Shown: positions 41,779 through 53,700 of the stretch, piece by piece
Layout of the letters: every line of letters starts with the position of its first letter
Position numbering within the stretch: the stretch's first letter is position 1
Source: Saxidomus purpurata
Taxonomy: Eukaryota > Mollusca > Bivalvia > Venerida > Veneridae
Assembly (NCBI GenBank): GCA_022818135.1
Contig: JAFMSR010000014.1
Span: 35,645,337 to 35,709,336, forward strand
DNA: 64,000 nt
Reading direction: 5' to 3'
Program-made: the position numbers and the translations under genes
Notes under the pieces: generated by a model
What the model was told of the DNA's origin: nothing
The model's database searches: none
What the model saw: the letters and a program-made list of their open reading frames with translations, nothing else

Positions 41779-44700
41779 GTTGGTGATTGTTTAATTTAAT
41801 ATGCATCAGTATTTTCACATCTGCATTTACGCCGCTGGTCAGCTGCATTTGTACAATCAAATGTCATACCATTGCAAAGGATGCTCATTTCATCAAAAAT
41901 ACCTTCATGCACTAACATGTTGTTAATCAGTTAAAATGACAAGTTTAAATAACCTGAACAATTCAACTGAAAGAAACCGCCTAACTAATGCCTTGGTCAC
42001 ATATACGTTATAAAATCGTACGATTCCACAAACTTTTAAAATCCGTACCATCTCCGTACAATCGTAGCTTCTGGTCACATGCCTACGAGTCTCGTACGTT
42101 CTTTTGGAGGATGCGATTGTAGATATACGTACGGAAGTCACAGACACGTCGTGCAGAGCTTTGAAGGAGCTCGGACGTACCTCGTACGATGCACGTGCAT
42201 TCGTATGGCGCTCTTACGGTCCCCGTACAAAGTCCGCACTGTGTCTGTACGACAAGAATAAACCAGTTTGGCGATAATTTCAATTTTTTGTAACTAGAAT
42301 CGCCAAGTATGTCGTACGGTGCTCGTACGACGAGCGTAACGTCCTGTAGGCCTCGTGCGGACATCGCAAGTTCCCCATCCGGTGTCCGTAGTATCGTACG
42401 AATATCGTACGTTAACCGTGCTTCTCCCCTGCGATAGACGTGCAAGCACCGGTAAGCTGTTACGGGCCTCGCTGTGTTCTAAATCCGCACGGACATTGTG
42501 AGATACCCGTACAAGCTCTACCGGGGCCCTTGCGATGCCCGTCCGGAACCATTGAGAGCTGCTCCCGAGTCCTCTTCGAGTTCAAAAACTCCGTACGATG
42601 CTCGCAAGAGTCAACGATGTCCGTACGAACGCGATTTTGCAAAATTTCGACCAAAAACCTACTCGTACGGAGCTAGTAGAGTTAATGTGACCAGGGTATT
42701 ACATCAAATATAAATTTTAGAAACCAGAAAGCGGTCTATATTACATACTTATTACCGTTGATGCAGTACCTTATAATAAACTCTTATGTCGAATAGAAGA
42801 GGGAAGTTTCCTTCGGGCGGGCCGGTTAAATGCTTCATGTACAAAGTAACACGTCTCCAAGTAACAAATAAATGGCGCAAAAAAGCGGCATCTCAAATAT
42901 ACTAATTTACACCAATGAATAATACTGTCCCTCCAAATTAAGTAACCAATAAACGTGCTTATTTCTTTATAAATGTATATAACATGTTTATTTTATGCTT
43001 TTCAGTGAAATACTGAAATATATCGGTGAAATAAAATTGGTATTTCACTGTTTCAAAGCAGTGAAAATATCATTTTTATTTTCACTGTTTTTGCCGAACT
43101 ACTTTTTAACCACATTCTAAACAAAAGTCCCTTATTTTCACACCCAGGATCTCCAGCTCGTCCTCCATACAAAAGTATCATACACATGATTGACAGTGAG
43201 TGATTAATTACGTTAAAATACTTAGCTTTATCCAATTTCTCACCTATGAGATACATATTTCCCCTCATTTATCGGTGATAGAACATTAAATAAAATTGAA
43301 AAATGGCTATAAAACTTTTATTTTTGAAATAAACATAGGGTTGTTGGTATTCATTTTCGTAGTTAGATCATTTTCTATCCATCTATAGGAATTTTGAATA
43401 AAAATTTGAGAAAAAGTTGATTTTCATTTTTTTTCACCACCATTCAATTTTCACATTAATTTCTTAATACTTGTATGATCGTGGTCTGAAACCTATAAGT
43501 CACCTATAAAAAGTGGAAAACTACCTCTACAATCGCTCATTATTCACAAATGCATTAAATTGTGACAAATTTTGCACTTAGGTCAGCCCTGGACTGAGCA
43601 TTGTTAATGAATGAACAGCTGATTGATTATAACGCCACGATTCATGGTGTGACGAAGTGCAGACTTATTTAATAAAAAAAGAATTAATTTAGGCCTATAT
43701 CTAATGAATTGATGTTTCATTTTCGCTGTATGATAAAGATTGAAATGACTTCTTAAATACTTTTATCTGAAATAATCAAAATATTTTGAACTACTTTTGT
43801 TGCGTTTTCAGTAATGATGGTAGTAATCATTCTGGGGTTCTCCATGGGGAATAAGAAATACTATAATTCCAAATTTTACTGAATATTTTGCCAAAAAACA
43901 TAAAATAAAAAGAAAATTTGTTTGTTTCAGTGAAATATCAATTCTATTTCACCCGTGAACACCAAACAAATGACATTTTCACTCGTGGCTACGCCACTTG
44001 TGAAAATATCAATGTTTGGTGTTCACTTGTGAACACCAAACACAAGTGAACACCAAACATTGATATTTTCACAAGTGGCGTAGCCACGAGTGAAAATGTC
44101 ATTTGTTTGGTGTTCACGGGTGAAATAAAATTGATATTTCACTGAAACAAACAAATATCCTCTATATATTATATAATGAATTAAATAAAAATGACTTGAT
44201 ATGGCTTTGAAATGGCTTTGATTTAATTAACTAAATTAACTTTTTTAAACCTTATGACTATTTCATTATATATATATATAGTCTTAAGGTTTAAAACCCT
44301 TAAAATGCCGGAAAAGGCAATATATACAATGAATTAAGTAAAAATGACTTTATATGGCTTTAAAACAAAGATTTACTTAATAGAATTAACTAAAATTAAC
44401 AGTTAATGTTTATATATATACAAAATGTATATATATACTAAACGAAAATTCTAACGCACCACCAGCATTTTTCTTTCTTTATTTGATTATACACTTCCAA
44501 ATTATGCCAGCTTAATATTACGTCTTGCAGTTATGAAGACACTGGATCTAGTTACTTCCGTCACATGAATTTCAAAATGATTGAGTCATACACAGTTCAT
44601 ACGGAAGATAATTTTAAGTTGGTTTAAGGAAGAGCATCAATGCAATAACCCATGATATGTTTACGAAGGTATAAACAGATTTTGATTCAGCAAGATAGGA

Positions 44701-47700
44701 CAATGTTCCCATTGTTGCACCTTTGAAAGAATAAAGTGTGACTCCATCTATATGCGGAAGGTTGTTAAATTATAGAGCTCCCAAAAATACATACCGGTAC
44801 ACGTCGAAATTGTGCAACAATAAAATGCGATATGTATAATCAAAAAGAAAAAGAAAAAAAGAAGAACGTACAATTAAATAAAAGAAAGAACGGTAAATCA
44901 AAACTAATAATGCCTGAAAATAAAGAAAACATTATGTCAGTTACATCATAAGGCAGAATTTGCAGCAGCTCTACACTTCATTTGGCACGCAAACTATAAA
45001 TCGTTTGGAAATTAGAAGGATGGCACCTCCTACTAAAATATCTCCTTTTAGACAATTAATTCAAGTTTAACAACATTATGGGAGAAATACTGGGGTCGGC
45101 CGTAGACACCCCTTCAGAACTAAAAGGCTCAGACCTTATTGTGTTGCGCCTCAGTGCAAAGCGTGTTAGGGGTCAATAGATCTCACTGGTGAGGTGGCAG
45201 TGACCAATTTATCACCGTGTCGGTAGTAGTGAAATTCATATGTTCTTAAATCAATTTTTTAATCTTCTTCCGTAAAACCACAAAGCCTAGAACGTAGATA
45301 TTTAACATGTGGGATAACCTAGTAGACCTCTCCTAATATTGTTACAATTATGAACCCAGGGTCAAAATTGACTCCGTCCGGGGGTCACTTGTTTTTATAT
45401 ATGCTTATGTAAGAAAGACTTTTAAGATATATTCTCTGAAACCACAAGACCTACGACTTAGATAGTTAGCATGTGACATTGCCTAGTGGACCTCTAACAA
45501 GATTGTTCAAATTATGATCCCAGGCGCCGGGGGTCTTTTGATTTTTCATAGGCTTATATTGTTGACATATTCAAGAATGTTCAAATCATGACCCCAGGTC
45601 AAAGTTGACCCTCTCTGCTATTGATGACCTTGTATTGTATCCAATGGTTGCCAGGTGACCAATGTAGGGCCATCCTGGTTCTCTTGCTTCGGTAAATAAA
45701 AGTTCATGTCCATAGATAGTCTTGTTTTGGGCTAAAACCCTGACCAGAACAGATCAGAACACGGAAAAGGCAATTTCCAACTTACACGCATTGACTTACA
45801 AACAATGAACGGTTATTATTTCGCTATTTTAAATATCTGCATTGAGTAAATGTTTAACCAAACTAGATTTTTCATTGTTAAAGTTATAATATAGAGCACT
45901 AAGAGCAGTACCAAAAAAGCTTCAATATCTGTAAAAGAAATTATAAATGTAAGTTCACTGTTACTCATGTTTTACCGAGTTCTGAGTATCTCTGTTTTAT
46001 ATTGTTTCGTAAGCCATAATCGATCCTATTCGTGGTATGGTCTGGCCAGAATTTCAACCTCAGCAAATAACAGAATATGCAATTAAAGGTTACCAAGTTG
46101 AAATGATAAAATATTGCCCACTATTACGATCTTTGCAAGACTGATTCTTTTCATAATCATGATGATGGTCAGGAAAATTGTTAGAAACTTAAAAGTCGCT
46201 TCGAAAATACAGTAACAAAGCATTGAATATACGGACTACAGATGACCATTATACCGGCAATTTCCATTCGTAAATCACCTTTTCAGGTCAAGCTCGATTA
46301 TGGCCCCTTTTCGACTTAATATTTCAGAGAAATGGTGATTATCGAACACCTGCGCTCCTGCATGATAATCGTTATTTCCTGTCTATAATTCACACAGTAG
46401 CACAAAGCGGGATCATCCGTTCCGTTGGACAACTTACTACTCTTGGAAATGTTACCTAGACTGCATGTCATACAGTTTTCCTCTGCTCTTCCTGCTTACA
46501 TACACTTCTACATACTATACTTCTACAAACTTAACACTTTGCACAGTTAGTGCAGTCATAAGTAGTTATTACAATACACTTAACAATGCAGCCAGGGATT
46601 TGACTAAAATTCAAAACAACCAACCTTGCTTTTTACCATTCCATGGCTTCATTCAAAATTTTCGTGAAAAAACTTAAAGAATAATTCTACATAATTATGA
46701 TGAGATAAATCCACTACTCAAAATCTATGAATTAATAATATGGTCAGTTTTTAAAGCTGTTACGTTTATTAAGAAAATACATGTGTTTATATTGCTAGTG
46801 CAACACTTAAAAAAAGTCTGACAGGATTTCTGGTCTTTATTTTTGCTGTCGTGTCATTAGCTCACCTGAGCCAAAGGGTGGCCGTCGGCTGTCCACACTA
46901 AACCTTTAAAACTCTCTAGAGATCGTATTTCACATCATATCATCATCAAAATTTATCAGAACAAGGTCACGTAGTCCGATTAAAGATGAACAGAAGACAT
47001 GAACTTTGTAAAAATGTTTGACTTAGATATGCCTTGTTATGTATGCCAGTGTATTTATCCGGAGGGATAGAGAGATTTCTGCTCAAGATGAAAATGTTTT
47101 GTATGTTTTGAAATGGAAGCTGCAGAATGTTGAGATGGTTCTATTTCTCCGATTGATTTTAAGCTAAAATATTCTCCATTTTCTATTATAGCTGTTAAAC
47201 CTGATTTAGAAGACGATCAAAAACGATGGATTATCGTCGGTATATGTCTACACAGAATCATTTCGCCAGCCCTACGACAGTACGTACCACCTGTGATACA
47301 GAGTATGTACAATGCTTTGAAACAAACAGAACACATAGACAAACAAACATTCGCTAAACACATGAAACGATACAAGCCTACCAACCAGGAGTTGAACTAT
47401 GAAGCAGTTAATAATAACAACAATGTACATAGGGTGCAAGGGAAGAAAGATATTCGGAATTATAACTACAACATAACCAATGATGTTGACCTCACCAAAC
47501 TGTTTCTGGTGACCAGCATGGCTCATTACACAGGCTTTGATGATACATGTGATTCGTCTGCTCTACTGAACATGATAATTAACATTGACAAATTTCCTCC
47601 GCTGGTACAGAATGTAGCCAAAAAGGTAACTGCACATATTTCACATAAAACTACAACAAAATTTAAATCTTATCGCATCCCGCGCTTAATCGGACTAAAA

Positions 47701-50700
47701 TTACAAATTCAGTATAACTACACAACTGCATGATTAAATGTATACAATCATAGAAAGTTGGCCATAAGAGAAAACAGATATGTCAGTTTAATCACAGTAA
47801 CTTTGCATGGACTAATTAAGCAAGTTGTTGTCGAAGATTATGTTTACATTGTTCATGAATATTTATAGATACGAGACGATATACGGAATCCTTGGGCTCA
47901 TTGCAACTTCACGGAATGGGATGTTATTAAGTACCAGAACTCGTTCCAGTTAATGCAGCAGCTTGTTCGTAATTTACTACTTCCGCCATATGATGAGGCA
48001 GCTATATTGGCAGAACTGACACGTTGGCAGACAAATGGTTTGTTTGAATGAGTTATGCGTTGTCTTGAATATTCATTACTCTAGAGAACCATATCAAAAT
48101 ATTTTGTTTGATTAATAAAACTAAACAGAATATGACATGCATATCTATAACTTGACAAGATAATGGTTATTTTCTTATTTAAATTGGTAGAACTTTTCAC
48201 AGGTGCTTCCTTTTAGTAAGTATTAGTGCAAACGATTATTTTGAGCTTGTGTTTGAATAACAAATCATTTAAAAATTGCGAATTATTAAGAAGTACTTGA
48301 TGTGGCAGCTGTATTGAGAGACTGACACATTGGCAAACGGTTTGTTTGAATGCATTTTCTTGAACATTTTCTAAATTTTAAATATTAAGAATTCTCACAA
48401 AATGCATGTCATGAGTTAATAAGATTTATAGATATATTAATATTACATTAAAAATTGGTAGCACTTTTCACAAGTTCATTTTGAACAACGAATCGAAACG
48501 AAACAAGGAAGATAAATTTTAGCTTACCTGAGCATATACTCGGGGTGAGCTTTTGTCATCACTTTCCGTCCGGTGTCAAGTGTCTGTTAACATTTTATTT
48601 CAAATGACATCTTGTCCGAATCCGCTTGATGGATGTTTATAATATTTGGCGTGGATGATCCTTGAATTATGGATCTTGGGTTAGAATTGCCTCGCCCGGA
48701 GGGGTGACTTAAAGTGTTGATTTTTTCCCGCCTGTCACGAGAGACAACAAACTAGTACTGTATGATTGTAACAAAGACTAAAAATAGCCTTTCAAAAATT
48801 CAAACTCAATTTTGCTAAAATTAGCCTTTCAAAAATTTAAGATTTTGGAAAAGCAATTTTTAGTCAAATTGAGTTTGACACAAAAAGCTATTTTAGAACA
48901 GTAGCTTAGAGATAGGATACAAACATGGAAAAATGCAAAAATCCAATAATTTATTCCTGATATTTGTAGTCTCTCTTTGTCACATAGAGTACTAGTGTTC
49001 TGGTTTTATCTCTTGGCATGTAGCATTATTGTCTTTACATAGGCGAATATAAGAAAATCTTCTCTGAAACTACAAGACGTAGAGCTTAGATATTATGCAT
49101 GTAGCATTGCCTAGTAGACCTCTACCAAGATTGTTCAAATCAGGACCCCCAAGTCAAAATTGACCTTGCCCGGGAGTCACTTGAATTTACATAATTATGT
49201 TTGTATAGGGAAAACTTTAAAAGTCTTCTCCCTGAAACCCTGAACCTTTTAGACTTCTACCAAACTTGTTTAAATCATGACCCCCTGGTCAAAATTTTTT
49301 CTGAAACCACTAAGCCTCGAAGTTAGATATTTGGCATGTAGCATAGCCAAGTTGACCTCTACCAAGAGTGTTCAAATCATGACCCTCTTGTCAAAATTGA
49401 CACTACCCGGGGATCACTTTATTTCACCTAGGCTTATACAGGGAAAACTTAAAAAATCTTCTTGTTTAGAACCACAAGGCCCAGAAGTTAGATATTTGGA
49501 ATGTAGCATTATGTAGTGACCTCTATGAAGATTGTTCAAATCAGGACCCCAAGGTCAAAATTGGCCCTTTCTTCGACACAATTGTTGACCTTGTATTATA
49601 GTCAATGGTTGTCAGGTGAGCGATATAGGGCCATCTTGGCTCTCTTCGTATTTTCTTCATAATTTGTAAACCAGTATAAGTGATTTACATCTGGGACACT
49701 CTGACCCAAAGTCTTATGCCACCAATGTATCGAACTCTTGTTACAGCTGACCAGTCATGAAGTAGAAAATGCATCGTTTATAAAGTAACTTATTTAATGC
49801 AGGTGTCCAATTTCTTCAAGGAACAACGCTTGGGATAGAGCTAGTCCAAGAACTAAGGAAAGAAACAGTAGCTCTTTGTAAATACATTTTAGATTTATCT
49901 TCCCGAACGGACGACAGTTTGAATGATGTCCATCAAGCTTTACTTTCGATAGAAGGTTCTTTGAAAGAATCAAGTGATAAAGTTCGGGATATCGAACAGG
50001 AAAGTTGTATTTTAAAAGCCGACATGAATAGACTGAGTACAAGACTGGGTGAGTTGCAGAAAGAACAAACGGATTCTTTCGAACAAACGAAAGTAGAAAT
50101 AAGGAAAGTCCAGTCTGGAGTAAATGACTCACAACTGCAAACTGAGGAAATCTTGGAGAAAGTCGGAATCATGGAGAGAAATTTAGATGACATTCAGTCG
50201 GATGTCACAAATACAAGGACTGAATTACAAGGTGCAAAAACAGTCAAAGCAGAAGTTACAAATATGAAGAAAAAACTTCAGGATGCAAGGGCAGATATCG
50301 ATAGAAACAAGTCTGAGCTGCGTAAAACAATTGCTGATGTTGCTGAAAACAAAAAAGATATAGATGAAATTAAATATTTTTCATCCTTTCGACCAAAAGA
50401 AAAAATCTTCTTCTATCCTCCAGATAGAATTGCTGCATTTATTAGTCGGGATGAAGAATTAGAGCTCATTCAACAAGAGTTTTACAAAAGGAAATCTGAG
50501 TTTCACTTACAAGTAATATGTGGGTTAGGTGGGATAGGAAAGACAACTCTCGCTGTTGAATATTCGTGGATTTTTCAGAATTTCTATCCCGGAGGTGTTT
50601 TTTGGATGTCAGCAGAGACAAATGAAGCACTAGAAGATTCTGTGCGACGATTAGCTATTGACACCTACACCGACGGCAAAGATGCCAAGGAAACAACGCT

Positions 50701-53700
50701 GAAAACGCTAAAGTGGCTGTCGCATTTGAAAGAAAGATGGCTGCTCGTTATCGATAACGTTGACATGGTTGAAATCAGAGGAACTATGAAAGAGTTGCTT
50801 GTTGGGGCATGGAAAAGAAATTCGAAGGGTCATTTTATAATCACGTCTAGAAGGGAAGCAAAAGAAGCCGAGGAGGATTTCCGTACCCAGTCAAAGGACT
50901 TCATAACTTTAGACAAATTGTCTAATACTGAAAGTGTCAAATTCCTGACAGTTCGTTCAGGTGCTCATAATGATATGTCAGATGACACAATAGAGCTGCT
51001 AGCAGAAGAGCTCGGGGGTCTTCCTCTCGCCTTGGAACAAGCAGCTGCTCATATCAAAAGTCTGAAATGTACATTTAAGGAATACTTCGATAAATTTACT
51101 CGAAAACGCCTGAAATTACTCAGAGCTAGCCGATCGTCTTTTGACGTATTAAAAGAGAGGCTTGCGGTACAGACAACCTGGCAGTTGAATTTTGACTATA
51201 TTGATAAACAGTCTCAGGAAGAAGGACTGGGAAGTGCGGCAGTATCTGTCATGCAGATAACAGCGTTTTTGTATGCAGATGAAATTCCACTAAGTCTTTT
51301 AAATGCTGGATCTCCAGAAGTCTGTGATAAGGATCTTCTGGAAAGTTTTCAGGAAGGCCTTGGAATTAAGCAAGTTGCTGAAATACTTGTCAGGTTTTCC
51401 CTATTTCAGCGATGTGGTGATGGTGCATTGAATGTTCACCGTTTAGTTCAGGAGGTTATTAGAGAAAACCTTACAGATCCAGACCAGAAAGCTCTTGTTC
51501 TGCAAAGTGCAACACGAATGGTCAACAAAGCAATGGAAGAAACACAGTCGCCAAGAGATGCACTGAAGGAAGAAAATATTGGCAGGACATCGTTACAGAT
51601 GTGGAGTAAGTTAGCGCTTAATGCAAACACGTTAAAGACATACTTATTCCAGTTTACCAAACTTTCTGACAAACATAAAGATATTTGCTTCAACATTGAA
51701 ACGACAAAGCTGTTGCAAGCAAGTGCAGTATACCACAGCCTGTTTCAGCGACAAGACGAAGCATTAGCATGCCAAGATCAAATGTTAAGCATTATACCTG
51801 CAATTGGTATATCTGAATCTGATTGTAAGGATCTTACTTGTATTAAAATACCGCTATTAATCAAGGACAGACAGATTATTCAGAGCAGTATAACGATGGC
51901 TGTAGGTAGAAACCTAACAACAGGAATTGACAATTTAGATGCCATTGAATTGCTAGGTGCAGAAACATTACGTAAGTCTGGAAATGACGCTTTTCAAGCA
52001 ATGAAGTATCAAGATGCCATTCAGTTTTATTCAGAAGCGGTCACATGTAGTGAGGGGAAAGTCGACACACGGGTTCTTGCTAACAGAAGTCTTGCGTACT
52101 TAAAAATATGTGATTATGAGCATGCATTACGTGATGCAGATGAGTGTATTCATACAGATCCAAAGTCATACAAAGCCTATTGTTGGAAAGCATATGCTAT
52201 TTCAAATCTCATACGCCTCGGTCTGTTGAACCCGTCTTGGGAATCTGCAGGATTAGCAGCTGCAGCAGTAGCTGGATTTCTTAACAACCAGTGTTTGATG
52301 GAATACAAGATGAAAGTTTACTACCCTGTAACAATGTACAGAGTTATAGAAAACAAATCGGATCTTGGAAATGAAATTGCATCAATGAGGAATAGGACAT
52401 ATACTACGTTTTTGCTACGTGCAGGCCATAATCAAATAGCGCCAGAAAAAGGTCAAGTCACAACTAAAAGTATTCAAATTGTCGGCATAGAAGAAGGTGT
52501 TGAAATACATAGTCCTTTAGCTGTTGTCTTAGTTAGACCAATGAGTTCTCTTTTCAATATTGAAGATGAACTAAATGTGTACTTCGAAAATGTTACCTTT
52601 CCTACGCAGACAGGGCAGATAACTGTAGGTGCTCATGTGAATGCAGTATTCTACAGATGCAGGTTTTCTAACGGCAGAAAGGGATGTGAAAGCTTTCCAT
52701 TGTGCAAAGGTGGAGATGGGTGTGCAAATTCTGACCCTAACATATGCAGAGTCGTCAGTGTGAAAAATGAAAAAAGGTCATGTCCACAACCGAGTGGAGT
52801 GAGTGGTGACCCAGGCATATGTGCACATGATGGTGGAAAAGTGTTAGTAGACAATTGCATACTAGACAGATGTGGCGGAGGAGGCACCCTATCTGTAAAT
52901 GGATCTAGTCTCTGGATAAAAAATAGCATTATTCGTAATATGAGACAGATGGGCATTGAAGCTAGGAATGATGGGTTAACTGTTGTTGAAAACTGTACGA
53001 TTTCTGACAACCAATTTCATGGCGTGGCTATAGGACCTAAAGGTAGAGGTCAAGTGAGAAATTGCATCATAGAAAACAATAAAAGCGAAGGCATCTGGTG
53101 CGGAGGTCATCTTGAATTAAAGAATAATTCTTGGTTAAAAACAACATCAAATTCTGAAGGTGGATCTACGTGCCTTATAATGGGTAACTTGATATATCAA
53201 AGCGGTAAGTCAGGAATATCACTAGATGGAGGATCTTACGACATCTCCGGAAACAGGATATTTGAAAACTGGCTTTGGGGAATGATGGTGAAATCCAGAT
53301 CAACAGCAAATATATGCAACAACGATATATTTGAGAACAAATGTGGTGGCATAAGAATAGGTATAAATTATTCGTCCACGACCTTTATGGATGGGAACAC
53401 AGTTCGGGATCATACTGGCCCTGCTATTCATACAGAATCTTCACCGGAAAATTTATTGATAAAGGCTGACAAAGAAAAATTGATGAAAAGTGCTGGTATG
53501 TTAGATGACGAGAGAACTATGTATACATTGCCACCCATTTTAACCAATAGAAATGTACTTGAAAACAACAACAAAGGGCAACAACATCCACGAGAAGTCT
53601 TTAACCTTGTTGAGACATGTAGTTTTTGCCGTAAAGGGCCCACAATTCTTCAGAAATGCAAACAGTGTAGGAAAGCATCTTACTGCTCTAAAAACTGCCA

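Noticed and set aside
42083..42445. 120-codon minus-strand frame in the CGTACG element
   Set aside because: Overlaps frames on the other strand, sits inside an inverted-repeat element and has no recognisable domain.
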